Positions 1-8,040 of a stretch of DNA of 64,000 nt are shown in pieces. The translations under genes were made by a program, and so were the position numbers. The notes beneath the pieces are model-generated. The model worked only from the letters and a program-made list of their open reading frames with translations. It ran no database searches and had not been told where the DNA came from. The DNA is taken from positions 1 through 64,000 of the forward strand of contig JAFRRD010000033.1 of the NCBI GenBank assembly GCA_017428265.1, read 5' to 3'. Source of the stretch: Lachnospiraceae bacterium. Lineage in GTDB: Bacteria > Bacillota > Clostridia > Lachnospirales > Lachnospiraceae. Every line of letters starts with the position of its first letter. Within the stretch, counting starts at the first letter, position 1.

Positions 1-323
1 ATCACCATCACCACCATCATCATCACGGCGAACACGATGCCGATGAAGTCTTCACGAGTTGGGGCCGCGAAACTTCCCGCAAGTACACGGAAGAGGAACT
101 CACCCATATCCTCAGCGAGCTGAAGGAGAGCAGTGCCTACGGCACGATCCTGCGCGCGAAAGGCATCGTCCCGATGACGGACGGCAGCTGGAAGCAGTTC
201 GACCTGGTCCCTGAGGAATCCGAGACCCGCACGAGCCACCCGGATTACACCGGCCGTCTGTGCGTGATCGGCTGCGAACTTGCCGAAGACAAACTGGTCG
301 AACTGTTCGGCCTGCAGGAGTGA
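1..323 (+). CDS. CobW-type GTP-binding protein, C-terminal part (5' end outside window)
   Basis: The reading frame is open from base 3 to the TGA at 321-323. It starts inside a run of eight histidines followed by G-E-H-D, then about 95 residues that look like the CobW C-terminal domain (W-G-R-E-T, then a segment ending in G-R-L-C-V-I-G). His-rich linkers between the GTPase and C-terminal domains are typical of the COG0523 (CobW/ZNG1/YciC) metal-handling GTPases, where they bind zinc, cobalt or nickel. The GTPase domain lies outside the window, so the metal cannot be judged. The next gene starts 2 bases after the stop and takes its ribosome-binding site from this gene's end, so the two are co-transcribed. 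Confidence 0.8.
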   Translation, partial: HHHHHHHHGEHDADEVFTSWGRETSRKYTEEELTHILSELKESSAYGTILRAKGIVPMTDGSWKQFDLVPEESETRTSHPDYTGRLCVIGCELAEDKLVELFGLQE

Positions 324-325
324 TC

Positions 326-1285
326 ATGGCTTTCAGACAGATTCCCGTCTACATCGTGACCGGGCAGCTGGACAGCGGCAAGACGACCTTCTTTAAGGAA
401 ACGCTGATGCAGCAGGAATGGCTGGAAGACGGCCGGACGCTCTTCATTCTCTGCGAAGAAGGCGAATTCGAACTTTCCGACGAATACTGCCGCATCCGGA
501 AGATCGACAGGCTGACGGTCGACACCCCCGATGTCTTCACGAAAGAATACTGCGAAGATCTGGTCAAAAAGTACAGCCCTGCCCAGATAGCGATCGAATT
601 CAACGGGATGTGGGACCTGCAGGAATTCCTGAAAAAGGATTTCCCGAAAAGCTGGGGCCTTGCCGGGATCTATTCGACGGTCGACGGCACGACGCTTGAA
701 CTGTACATGACCAACATGCGCAACATTTTCATGAACCAGCTGATCGAATCGGATCTCGTGGTCGTGAACCGCTGCGCGAGGACTTTGAACCGTGTGCCGT
801 TCCGCAAGGCGCTCAAACTCCAGAATCCCGGTGCGCAGACGATATTTGAGGATCCCGAAGGGAAACTGATCGAATTCGGCGAGGAAGACCTTCCCTACGA
901 CATCAATGCGGAAATGATCGATCTGGATGACGCGGATTACGGCACCTGGTACGCCGACGCCTTCGAGACGCCTGAGCGTTACAAAGGCAAGAAGATCCGT
1001 TTCCTGGCACAGTTTTTCCGCCCTTTCGGCATGGCAAAGAACATGTTCGTCCCCGGCCGTCTGGTGATGGCGTGCTGCCCGGCCGACGTCAAGTTCTACG
1101 GATTTCCCTGCAAGACGGACATGCCCCTGCGCTTTGACAACAAGAGCTGGCACCGCATCACCGCGGAATTTGCCATGGAAAAGAGAAGAGATCCTTCGAC
1201 GGGACAGACCGCCATGGTCCCCGTCCTGCGCTATATCTCCGCGGAAAACGAAAAAGCCCCCGCGGATGAAGTCGTCACCCTCTGA
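326..1285 (+). CDS. Second CobW-like P-loop GTPase
   Basis: A 319-residue protein with a P-loop G-Q-L-D-S-G-K-T at residues 13-20, a C-E-E-G-E-F-E-L segment where COG0523 proteins have their metal-binding/switch motif, I-E-F-N-G-M-W-D resembling the Walker-B region, and V-V-N-R as a degenerate G4 motif. The C-terminal half differs from a standard CobW domain. The start at 326 is chosen because GCAGGAG lies 6 bases upstream; an in-frame ATG at 260 lies inside the previous gene. Position directly behind a poly-His CobW protein suggests the two GTPases act together in metal delivery; that is inference. The substrate is unknown. Confidence 0.75.
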   Translation: MAFRQIPVYIVTGQLDSGKTTFFKETLMQQEWLEDGRTLFILCEEGEFELSDEYCRIRKIDRLTVDTPDVFTKEYCEDLVKKYSPAQIAIEFNGMWDLQEFLKKDFPKSWGLAGIYSTVDGTTLELYMTNMRNIFMNQLIESDLVVVNRCARTLNRVPFRKALKLQNPGAQTIFEDPEGKLIEFGEEDLPYDINAEMIDLDDADYGTWYADAFETPERYKGKKIRFLAQFFRPFGMAKNMFVPGRLVMACCPADVKFYGFPCKTDMPLRFDNKSWHRITAEFAMEKRRDPSTGQTAMVPVLRYISAENEKAPADEVVTL

Positions 1286-1306
1286 GGCTGAAAAAGGAGA
1301 AGCAAG

Positions 1307-1720
1307 ATGAAAGATATCCCTGTGGGCATGAAAGGCACTTACGCCGTTGACGTCACGATCGAAAACACCGCGAGCCGTGTCCGCAGCGGCGGCGTCCCCA
1401 CCTTTTCCACGCCGTCCATGGTCGCCGGCATGGAATGCTGCTGCTCGAACAGCATGCTGCCTTATCTGGACGAAGGGCAGGGCTCCGTCGGCATCCGCAT
1501 CGAAGTCAAACACATGGCTTCCACGCCGATCGGCATGCACGTGCGCTTTGAGAGCGAAGTGATCGAACGCGACAGACGGCGGCTCGTGTTCAGCGTGAAA
1601 GCTTTCGACGAGATCGAACAGGTCGGCGAAGGCATCCACGAACGCTTCGTCATCGATACGGACAAGTTCCTGGGCAAGTCCGTTGCCAAAAAAGAACGCT
1701 TCGACCGCGGCGAATACTGA
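1307..1720 (+). CDS. FlK-like hot-dog thioesterase
   Basis: A 137-residue single-domain protein. The segment from F-S-T-P-S-M to V-K-H-M resembles the fluoroacetyl-CoA thioesterase (FlK) family of the hot-dog fold. T35, E43 and H69 have the same spacing (8 and 26) as the Thr42-Glu50-His76 triad described for FlK. Such proteins hydrolyse short acyl-CoA esters in the cytoplasm; the actual substrate here is unknown, and fluoroacetyl-CoA itself is unlikely in a typical Clostridium. It follows the CobW pair by 21 bases with an AAAGGAGAAGCAAG leader, so it probably shares their transcript. Confidence 0.75.
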   Translation: MKDIPVGMKGTYAVDVTIENTASRVRSGGVPTFSTPSMVAGMECCCSNSMLPYLDEGQGSVGIRIEVKHMASTPIGMHVRFESEVIERDRRRLVFSVKAFDEIEQVGEGIHERFVIDTDKFLGKSVAKKERFDRGEY

Positions 1721-1996
1721 TCCGCCTGACCGAAGCATGAAAAACCGGAAGTACCGCCCCTGCTTTTTCTGACCCCTAACGATTACGTCAGGTGGGTGTC
1801 CGCACTCAGGTTTTTGCCTTCCACTCGGAGGAGGCCTGACAGCTGCCTGAAAATATAGGAGTCCCGTATGTCAAGATGTAGGTTCAAAATAAACAGACAC
1901 GGCATTCCGGTAACTGAATTATAGCATATCGGCAGCGGCATGGCAAGCCGCAAACGCATTTTTGCCCGCAGAAAATAAGGACGGGCCGGAGGAATT
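1721..1996. other. Intergenic region with a possible structured RNA element
   Basis: 276 bases without a gene. At 1806-1839 TCAGG and CCTGA arms enclose an inner TTCC/GGAG hairpin. A second small inverted repeat, CTGAC (1769-1773) with GTCAG (1787-1791), competes with it. No T-tract follows, so it is not a simple terminator. I do not recognise a known riboswitch. The ribosome-binding site of the next gene (GGAGG, 1988-1992) sits at the end. Confidence 0.3.
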
Positions 1997-2620
1997 ATGG
2001 ACAGGATCATTACCATCGGCAGGGAATTCGGCAGCGGCGGCCACGAGATCGGCCTGAAGCTGGCAGAAGCGCTTCACGTACCGTTTTACGACAAGCTGCT
2101 CGTATCCATGGTGGCCGAAGAAGGCGAATTCGCACAGGAATATCTCGATGAAATGGACGAGAAGGTGGATGTTCACATCGCACCGTTTCTCGCAACGCGT
2201 TCCAGTTATTCGGTCTATCAGCAGCCCATGAGCGACCGTATCTTCTTCCGCCAGGCGGAGATCATCCGGAAACTTGCCGACGACGGTCCCTGCGTCATCG
2301 TGGGCCGCTGCGCGGACTACGTGCTTGCCGAGCGTGAAAACGTTATCCGTATTTTCATCTACGGAGACCTTGAAGACCGCATTGCCCGCAAGGGGAAAAT
2401 GCTTGAAATGGACGGCGACGCCCTGAGAAAGCATGTTAATGAAACCGATAAGAAACGCGCCAGGTATTACCGTCATTATACCGGTCTGAAATGGGGCGAA
2501 AAGGAGAATTACGACCTTTGCATCAACACCAGCTGCACCGGGATCGACGGCGCCGTGCGCGCGATCTGCGCGTTCATTGAGGCTTATCCGCCTGCTTCGG
2601 AGAGCGAAGAGAAGAAGTAA
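1997..2620 (+). CDS. Cytidylate kinase-like family protein
   Basis: A 207-residue protein beginning M-D-R-I-I-T-I-G-R-E-F-G-S-G-G, the glycine-rich nucleotide-binding loop of the cytidylate-kinase-like (Cytidylate_kin2) family. V-G-R-C-A-D-Y-V and a lid-like R-I-A-R-K-G-K stretch in the middle fit the P-loop kinase fold. The phosphate acceptor is not established for this family, so the cmk symbol is withheld. GGAGG lies 4 bases before the ATG. Its last 47 bases overlap the 3' end of the convergent XRE gene, so the two transcripts must form an antisense overlap. The charged tail ends E-S-E-E-K-K. Confidence 0.8.
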   Translation: MDRIITIGREFGSGGHEIGLKLAEALHVPFYDKLLVSMVAEEGEFAQEYLDEMDEKVDVHIAPFLATRSSYSVYQQPMSDRIFFRQAEIIRKLADDGPCVIVGRCADYVLAERENVIRIFIYGDLEDRIARKGKMLEMDGDALRKHVNETDKKRARYYRHYTGLKWGEKENYDLCINTSCTGIDGAVRAICAFIEAYPPASESEEKK

Positions 2621-2963
2621 CATCTGACTCGTGCATGAGCAGGCTGAGGACGTTGCGTTTCCCTCTCTCATCCAGTGCCATATAACGTTCATAAAGAAAG
2701 TCAGCGTCGATACGGCGCTGGCTTTCTTCGTAGCGCGAAAGCCGTTCCAGGGCACTTTTCCGAAGCCATTCGCTGCGGATCCGTTCGGGATCGATGCCGT
2801 AATACGACAGCAGATCGGTCAGTTTCTGCGGCGGAATATGTGAAATCAGGCCTTCCTCATAGCGGTTAAGCGTTGAAGGAGACATCCTGAAGATCGCAGC
2901 GGCTTCGCGAAGCGAGATTTTCAATTGTTTACGAGCCTGTTTCAAAAGAAAACTGTAGGCCAA
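2574..2963 (-). CDS. XRE-family helix-turn-helix regulator (TTG start)
   Basis: A 129-residue protein with an HTH in its first 50 residues (L-K-I-S-L-R-E-A-A-A-I-F-R-M-S then R-Y-E-E-G) and a charged C-terminal half without a recognised domain. I place the start at the TTG at 2963 because AGGAGGG stands 6 bases upstream on the minus strand. An in-frame ATG at 3017 has no ribosome-binding site and overlaps a TATAAT box, so it lies at or before the transcription start. It runs convergently into the kinase-like gene with a 47-base overlap. Target genes are unknown. Confidence 0.75.
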   Translation of the reverse strand: MAYSFLLKQARKQLKISLREAAAIFRMSPSTLNRYEEGLISHIPPQKLTDLLSYYGIDPERIRSEWLRKSALERLSRYEESQRRIDADFLYERYMALDERGKRNVLSLLMHESDVTSSLRSPKQADKPQ

Positions 2964-3015
2964 TTCGATCCCTCCTGAAAGGGCTGAAGCTTCCGCGGGG
3001 GTACGGACTGCTTTC

Positions 3016-3043
3016 ATTATAGCATTTTTCTCGCCGAAAACAA
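3016..3043 (-). promoter_or_regulatory. Promoter of the XRE regulator
   Basis: On the minus strand, TATAAT (3016-3021) is preceded by TTGTTT (3038-3043) at 16 bp. The -10 box overlaps the upstream ATG of the regulator, which supports the downstream TTG as the real start. Confidence 0.6.
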
Positions 3044-3121
3044 TCCCGGAGAGGCATTTTCGATTATTGCCATTTTATTCATTTTTAACACTTGAAAAAT
3101 GCCAAAAAAGCAGGCTTTTCC

Positions 3122-3173
3122 TTGCGCATTTCCACTTGACGTGATAAAATATGAAAGTGAAGCAGAATGCTTC
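3122..3173 (+). promoter_or_regulatory. Probable pckA promoter and leader hairpin
   Basis: TTGCGC (3122-3127), 17 bp, then an extended -10 TG-A-TAAAAT (3145-3150). The leader contains a small hairpin, GAAGCA-gaa-TGCTTC (3159-3173), 33 bases before the pckA start. It may be an operator or an mRNA stabiliser. Confidence 0.5.
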
Positions 3174-3206
3174 GTGCTTTTAACCATAATGGCATAGGAG
3201 GGCTCT

Positions 3207-4790
3207 ATGAAATCGATCAATCTGGAAAGTCTCGGCATCATCAATACTGCGGCCTGCTGGCGCAATTTAACGCCTGCTGAACTGACGGAGATCGCCATTG
3301 TCAACGGCGAAGGCATCCTGAGCAAGACCGGCGCTCTCGTCGTCACCACCGGTAAATATACCGGCCGTTCCCCGGAAGACAAGTTCATCGTCGACGTCCC
3401 GAAGGTCCATAAGAAGATCGCCTGGGGCAAGGTGAACCGTCCCATCACCCTTGAGAAATACAAAGCGATCCGCGCAAAGATGTGCGCCTATCTGCAGGGC
3501 CAGGAACTGTATGTGTTTGATGGTTTTGCCGGCGCCGATCCCGACCACCGGAAGAAATTCCGCATCGTGAACGAATATGCCAGCCAGAATCTCTTCATCC
3601 ATCAGCTGCTGATCCGCCCGACGGATAAGGAGCTGAGATATTTCGGCAAGCCCGACTTCACCATCATCGCCGCCCCCGGCTTCCACTGCGATCCGGTCGC
3701 CGACGGCGTCCACAGCGAAGCCGCCATCCTGGTCAACTATGCCGATAAGGAGGTCCTCATTGCGGGTTCCGCCTATGCCGGCGAGATCAAGAAGAGCGTC
3801 TTCTCCGTGATGAACTACCTGATGCCGCTGGAGGACGTGCTGCCCATGCACTGCTCCGCCAATATGGATCCGGAGACCCATGACACTGCCGTGTTCTTCG
3901 GCCTGTCCGGCACCGGCAAGACCACCCTTTCCGCCGATCCGAACCGCAAGCTGATCGGCGACGACGAGCACGGCTGGTCCGAGAACGGCGTCTTCAACTT
4001 TGAAGGCGGCTGCTATGCGAAGTGCATCAATCTGAAGGAAGAGAATGAGCCCGAGATCTTCCACGCGATCCGCTTCGGTTCCCTGGTGGAAAACGTCATC
4101 ATCGACGAAGAGACGAGAGAACTTGATTTCGACGATGCCAGCCTGACCGAAAATACCCGCGTTGGCTACCCGGTCGACTACATCGACAACGCCCAGATCC
4201 CCGGCATCGGCGGCATCCCGAAGGTCGTCATCTTCCTGACTGCGGATGCATTCGGCGTCCTGCCTCCGATCTCGCGCCTCGATAAGAATGCGGCCATGTA
4301 TCACTTCGTGACCGGCTTCACCTCCAAACTGGCCGGCACTGAGCGCGGCATCGTTGAACCTCAGCCGACCTTCTCGACTCTGTTCGGCGAACCCTTCATG
4401 CCGATGGATCCTTCGGTCTATGCGCAGATGCTCGGCGACAAGCTGGACAAATACGGCACCAAGGTCTACCTGGTCAACACCGGCTGGTCCGGCGGCCCTT
4501 ACGGCGTTGGTTCCCGCATGAAACTGAGATACACCCGTGCGATGGTCACAGCGGCCCTGAACGGCGAACTGGACAATGTCGAATACAAGCACGACAAGAT
4601 CTTTAATCTGGATGTGCCGCAGAGCTGCCCGAACGTGCCGAAGGAGATCATGAATCCCCGCGCGACCTGGGAAGACAAGAAGGCCTATGATGCCTCTGCG
4701 AAGAAGCTGGCCAAGATGTTCGCCGACAACTTTGCGAAGAAGTATCCGGATATGCCGAAGGAGATCGTTGAAGCCGGTCCCAGGGGCTGA
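3207..4790 (+). CDS. pckA: Phosphoenolpyruvate carboxykinase (ATP)
   Basis: A 527-residue protein matching the ATP-dependent PEP carboxykinase family over its whole length. The kinase-1 P-loop G-L-S-G-T-G-K-T-T-L-S lies near residues 231-241, the kinase-2 region F-N-F-E-G-G-C-Y-A-K near 263, and a G-E-P-F-M-P segment follows further on. It interconverts oxaloacetate plus ATP with PEP, CO2 and ADP in the cytoplasm; in fermentative anaerobes it often runs towards oxaloacetate. The length is normal. TAGGAGGG precedes the ATG. It appears to be a single-gene transcript ended by the hairpin at 4816-4845. Confidence 0.97.
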   Translation: MKSINLESLGIINTAACWRNLTPAELTEIAIVNGEGILSKTGALVVTTGKYTGRSPEDKFIVDVPKVHKKIAWGKVNRPITLEKYKAIRAKMCAYLQGQELYVFDGFAGADPDHRKKFRIVNEYASQNLFIHQLLIRPTDKELRYFGKPDFTIIAAPGFHCDPVADGVHSEAAILVNYADKEVLIAGSAYAGEIKKSVFSVMNYLMPLEDVLPMHCSANMDPETHDTAVFFGLSGTGKTTLSADPNRKLIGDDEHGWSENGVFNFEGGCYAKCINLKEENEPEIFHAIRFGSLVENVIIDEETRELDFDDASLTENTRVGYPVDYIDNAQIPGIGGIPKVVIFLTADAFGVLPPISRLDKNAAMYHFVTGFTSKLAGTERGIVEPQPTFSTLFGEPFMPMDPSVYAQMLGDKLDKYGTKVYLVNTGWSGGPYGVGSRMKLRYTRAMVTAALNGELDNVEYKHDKIFNLDVPQSCPNVPKEIMNPRATWEDKKAYDASAKKLAKMFADNFAKKYPDMPKEIVEAGPRG

Positions 4791-4815
4791 GCACCATAAG
4801 AACTGAACACACAGT

Positions 4816-4845
4816 TTCCGGCCCGGATAACTGTCCGGGCCGGAA
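4816..4845 (+). terminator. Hairpin after pckA
   Basis: Perfect 12-bp inverted repeat TTCCGGCCCGGA / TCCGGGCCGGAA with a 6-base loop, 25 bases after the pckA stop. No good T-tract follows, so it may stabilise the mRNA end or act with the adjacent riboswitch rather than be a classical terminator. Confidence 0.6.
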
Positions 4846-4849
4846 CGAT

Positions 4850-4920
4850 TTAAAGGGGTGCCTTTACAGGCTGAGATCACACCCTCAGAACTTGAACCGG
4901 GTCATGCCGGCGGAAGGAGA
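4850..4920 (+). promoter_or_regulatory. TPP riboswitch (THI element) controlling thiT
   Basis: The conserved TPP-aptamer blocks are present in order: GGGGTGCC, AGGCTGAGAT, ACCCT, GAACTTGAACCGGGTCATGCCGGC and GGAAGGA. The last block contains the AAGGAG ribosome-binding site of the next gene, so ligand binding probably blocks translation initiation. High thiamine pyrophosphate would repress thiamine uptake. Confidence 0.95.
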
Positions 4921-4925
4921 CAAAC

Positions 4926-5492
4926 ATGAAACAGAAAATTACCGTACGTCAGATCGTTTTTTCCGCGATCGCCATCGCACTTGCGATCCTCATTGCCACT
5001 GTTCTGAAATTCAAGGGGCCGTTCTGGTTCAACGGCGGCAGCATCACGCTTTTCTCGATGCTGCTCATCACCATGATCGGATGGTGGTACGGCCCGCTCA
5101 TGGGCATCATCGGCGCATTGGCCTACGCCCTCCTGCAGTTTATTACGGGGCCTTACGTGCTCTCGCCGCTGCAGGTTATCCTGGACTATCCGCTGGCTTT
5201 CGGAGCCCTCGGCATTTCCGGCTTCTTCTGGAAGGCCAAGAACGGCCTGGTGAAGGGCTATATTGCCGGCGTTCTGGGCAGGCTGTTTTTCCACTGCGTG
5301 TCCGGCGTTGTCTTTTATACCGAATACATCGGCAATTTCGGAAAGGACGCCGCAGCCGTCTGGGGCAGCATCCTTTACAACATGAGTTATATCATTCCGG
5401 AAGCCGTCCTCACGCTGATTGTGATCTCGCTGCCGCCGATGAAAAAGGTCCTTGGCCGGATCAAACAGATGGCCCTCGCGAATACGCGCTGA
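4926..5492 (+). CDS. thiT: Energy-coupled thiamine transporter, ECF S component
   Basis: A 188-residue membrane protein with about six hydrophobic segments (first at residues 8-27). W-W-Y-G-P-L-M-G near residue 55 and N-G-G-S-I-T-L-F-S-M near residue 36 fit the ThiT/YuaJ S-component family, which binds thiamine and docks on a shared EcfAA'T module. The Ecf module is not in this window. The upstream TPP riboswitch independently supports thiamine as substrate. The length is normal. Confidence 0.95.
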   Translation: MKQKITVRQIVFSAIAIALAILIATVLKFKGPFWFNGGSITLFSMLLITMIGWWYGPLMGIIGALAYALLQFITGPYVLSPLQVILDYPLAFGALGISGFFWKAKNGLVKGYIAGVLGRLFFHCVSGVVFYTEYIGNFGKDAAAVWGSILYNMSYIIPEAVLTLIVISLPPMKKVLGRIKQMALANTR

Positions 5493-5530
5493 CCGGCGTT
5501 TAACGTTTTATCTCTTCAGGAGTATGTACC

Positions 5531-5905
5531 ATGGAAAATGAATCTGCAAAATCGATGCATAAGGTCGACGAAATTGACAAGGCTGCCGTCTTCGTGACGG
5601 ACAATGTCTTCAATACCATCATCGGTCTCGCCGTCAGCGAAGTGAGCGGCGTGCATTCCCTTGCCGATCTTGCCACGCAGGAAGCGCTGACCAAGCAGTC
5701 CCAGCGCACCTTCAGCCGCTGCATGAAACTGGCTTTCGGGGAGCAGGAAGTCGACGTTTCGCTTTGCCTGAACATCGCCTTCGGGTCCAACATCCCCGAG
5801 GTCGCGGCGCACGTGCAGCACAAGGTGGATGCGGTCATTTCCGATATGATCGGCTATACCGTGGGTCAGATCAACATCACGGTCGCTGACGTCATCATGG
5901 CATAA
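5531..5905 (+). CDS. Asp23/Gls24 family protein (YqhY-like)
   Basis: A 124-residue protein of the Asp23/Gls24 family: V-F-N-T-I-I-G-L-A-V-S-E-V-S-G-V-H-S-L near residue 30 and a repeated I-A-F-G-S-N-I-P-E-V-A-A-H-V-Q core. The position directly upstream of nusB is the place of B. subtilis yqhY, a member linked to the control of fatty-acid synthesis and envelope stress. AGGAG lies 7 bases before the ATG. It probably starts the transcript that continues through nusB to recN, with a hairpin in the gap that may attenuate. Confidence 0.9.
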   Translation: MENESAKSMHKVDEIDKAAVFVTDNVFNTIIGLAVSEVSGVHSLADLATQEALTKQSQRTFSRCMKLAFGEQEVDVSLCLNIAFGSNIPEVAAHVQHKVDAVISDMIGYTVGQINITVADVIMA

Positions 5906-5914
5906 AAACACAAA

Positions 5915-5956
5915 GGACCGGGGCTGCCCTTTTCAGGCAGACTGCGGTTCTTTTAT
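5915..5956 (+). terminator. Possible attenuator between Asp23-like gene and nusB
   Basis: ACCG...CGGT arms enclose CTGCC-cttttca-GGCAG, followed by TTCTTTTATT. It may end part of the transcription upstream of nusB. The stem is imperfect. Confidence 0.45.
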
Positions 5957-5968
5957 TACGGAGAAAAT

Positions 5969-6490
5969 ATGAAACACAGCAAGAGAGAACTGCAGACGCA
6001 GAAAAGAGAATGTGTTTTTCAGCAGCTTTTCCTGGGCGAATTCTACGCCGCGGAGGACAAAGCGGCACATCTTGGACTGTTTCTGGACGATTCCGACCTT
6101 CTGAACGAACTGGAACTGAAACGGATCGAAGAGATGACGGAAGAGGAGCGTGCCGCTTTGAAATCACGCTGTGAAGCCGTCCTGGAAAAGCTTCCCGAAC
6201 TTGACGCACAGATCAACGAGGTATCGGAGGGGTGGAAAACTTCCCGCATGAGCCGCGTGGACCTGTCGATCATCCGGCTTGCGCTTTACGAGATGGAATA
6301 TGACAGCGAAGTGCCGCTCAAGGTCGCGATCAACGAAGCCGTCGAACTTGCGAAGAAATACGGCGGCGACGATTCGCCCGCCTTCGTGAACGCGATCCTC
6401 GGCAAGCTGGCCTCACGTCTTCTGCCGCAGGCAGCTGCCGCAACCGATAAGCCGGCCGGTACCGCAGGGGAGAAGAGTGATGGCCGCTAG
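5969..6490 (+). CDS. nusB: Transcription antitermination factor NusB
   Basis: A 173-residue protein. The N-terminus (Q-T-Q-K-R-E-C-V-F-Q-Q-L-F) and the C-terminal segment V-P-L-K-V-A-I-N-E-A-V-E-L-A-K-K-Y-G followed by F-V-N-A-I-L-G are typical of NusB. It binds boxA RNA with S10 during rRNA antitermination. The tail after residue 153 is an Ala/Gly/Lys-rich extension beyond the usual length. Its last 11 bases overlap xseA. Confidence 0.95.
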   Translation: MKHSKRELQTQKRECVFQQLFLGEFYAAEDKAAHLGLFLDDSDLLNELELKRIEEMTEEERAALKSRCEAVLEKLPELDAQINEVSEGWKTSRMSRVDLSIIRLALYEMEYDSEVPLKVAINEAVELAKKYGGDDSPAFVNAILGKLASRLLPQAAAATDKPAGTAGEKSDGR

Positions 6491-7829
6491 TACGCCCTGC
6501 TACAGCGTCGCACAGATCAGCAGCTACATCAAAGGCCTGTTCGATCAGGATTTCCTGCTGAAGTCCGTGCAGGTGGAGGGCGAGATCAGCAACCTGAAAT
6601 ACCACAGTTCGGGGCATATTTATTTTACCCTGAAGGATGAAAAGGCGGCGATCGGCGGCATTATGTTTGCAAATTATGCGAGAGGGCTGAAGCTCCGCCT
6701 GAAGGACGGCATGAAGGTTCGGGTGAGCGGCAGCATTTCGACCTATGAACACGGAAGTTCCTACCAGATCTACGCGAAAAGCATCACGGAAGCCGGTCTG
6801 GGCCTTCTCTATCAGCGCTTCATGGAAACGAAACAGCGGCTGGAGGATATGGGGCTTTTCGATCCGTCCTATCACAAGCCGATCCCGAAATATGCGATGA
6901 AGATCGGCGTCGTGACAGCGCCGACCGGAGCAGCCATCCAGGACATCGTGAACATCACGCACCGGCGGAATCCCTTCGCGCAGCTGATCCTGTATCCTGC
7001 GCTGGTCCAGGGCGAATATGCCCCGGCATCGATTATCAAAGGAATCGAAACGCTGGATAAAATGGGACTGGACGTGCTGATCGTCGGGCGCGGCGGCGGC
7101 TCGCTGGAGGACCTGTGGGCCTTCAACGAGGAAGAAGTCGCTAGGGCGATCTTTGACGCCGATACGCCGGTGATCTCAGCCGTGGGCCACGAAACCGACG
7201 TGACGATCGCCGATTATGTCGCCGATCTCAGGGCGCCGACACCTTCGGCTGCTGCTGAACTTGCCGTCTTTGACGTCAGAGCCTACGCAGACGCCGTCAG
7301 GCAGAAAAAAGAACGGCTCGGGACGGCGGTACACGGCCGCTTCGAGCAGAAGCGCCTCCTGCTGTCGCACGGAGAAGCAAGGCTTCGCCGCTTCGATCCG
7401 CGGACACGCCTCAACGAATACCGTCTGCGGACGGCCTATGCGCAGGACGGTCTGGAAAGCGCAGTGAAAAGGCAGCTGGAAGCATCCCGGCAGGGCCTTT
7501 CCGAAAAAGAAAAGCAGTTGCATGGCAGTATGGAAGAGGCCGTATCGCGCGCCAGGGAACGCCTGGAGACGGCCCTGCTCGACTTAAGGAGCGACATGGA
7601 CACCGCGCGCCTGAATGCCGCACACCGGCTGGATCTTTCCGCCGCACGGCTGGACGGCCTGTCACCGCTGAAGCGTCTCGGCAGCGGCTATGCCTTTGCG
7701 GAAGCCCACGGCAGGGCTCTGACAGATGCTGCGCAGGTCAGTGCCGGCGACGAAGTCAAACTCTATCTGAAACAGGGAAGCCTGCTCACCGAAGTGAAAA
7801 GCCCGGAGGAAACGGATCATGGAAAATAA
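6480..7829 (+). CDS. xseA: Exodeoxyribonuclease VII large subunit
   Basis: A 449-residue protein with an N-terminal OB-fold (V-Q-V-E-G-E-I-S-N-L-K near residue 28), the conserved G-V-V-T-A-P-T-G-A-A-I-Q-D-I and R-G-G-G-S-L-E-D-L-W segments of the catalytic core and S-A-V-G-H-E-T-D, then a long helical C-terminal region. With XseB it degrades single-stranded DNA. The ATG at 6480 is used; a GTG at 6477 is the immediately preceding codon. It overlaps nusB and xseB by 11 bases each, so translation is probably coupled. Confidence 0.96.
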   Translation: MAASTPCYSVAQISSYIKGLFDQDFLLKSVQVEGEISNLKYHSSGHIYFTLKDEKAAIGGIMFANYARGLKLRLKDGMKVRVSGSISTYEHGSSYQIYAKSITEAGLGLLYQRFMETKQRLEDMGLFDPSYHKPIPKYAMKIGVVTAPTGAAIQDIVNITHRRNPFAQLILYPALVQGEYAPASIIKGIETLDKMGLDVLIVGRGGGSLEDLWAFNEEEVARAIFDADTPVISAVGHETDVTIADYVADLRAPTPSAAAELAVFDVRAYADAVRQKKERLGTAVHGRFEQKRLLLSHGEARLRRFDPRTRLNEYRLRTAYAQDGLESAVKRQLEASRQGLSEKEKQLHGSMEEAVSRARERLETALLDLRSDMDTARLNAAHRLDLSAARLDGLSPLKRLGSGYAFAEAHGRALTDAAQVSAGDEVKLYLKQGSLLTEVKSPEETDHGK

Positions 7830-8040
7830 AAAAGACAACGTTCCCGAGATGACGATCGAAGAGGCCTTTCAGGCGCTCGATGCGATCCTGGCGGACCTCG
7901 AGACCGATCAGAACGGCCTGGAGGAGACCTTTGCCAAGTATCAGAAGGGGCTGGAATACGTCAAATTTCTGAAAGAACGGATCGACGGCATCGAAAAGAA
8001 GCTGATCATCCTGGAAAACGGAGAGGAAAATGTCGGATAA
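7819..8040 (+). CDS. xseB: Exodeoxyribonuclease VII small subunit
   Basis: A 73-residue protein with the XseB pattern: T-I-E-E-A-F-Q-A-L-D-A-I-L-A-D-L-E near residue 11, L-E-E-T-F-A-K-Y-Q-K-G-L in the middle and a short acidic end. The two-helix hairpin binds the long C-terminal helices of XseA. It overlaps both xseA and ispA by 11 bases. Confidence 0.95.
   Translation: MENKKDNVPEMTIEEAFQALDAILADLETDQNGLEETFAKYQKGLEYVKFLKERIDGIEKKLIILENGEENVG

Noticed and set aside
3..26. Run of eight His codons, like a cloning tag
   Set aside because: It continues into a genuine CobW C-terminal domain with normal codon use; His-rich linkers are a known feature of this family.
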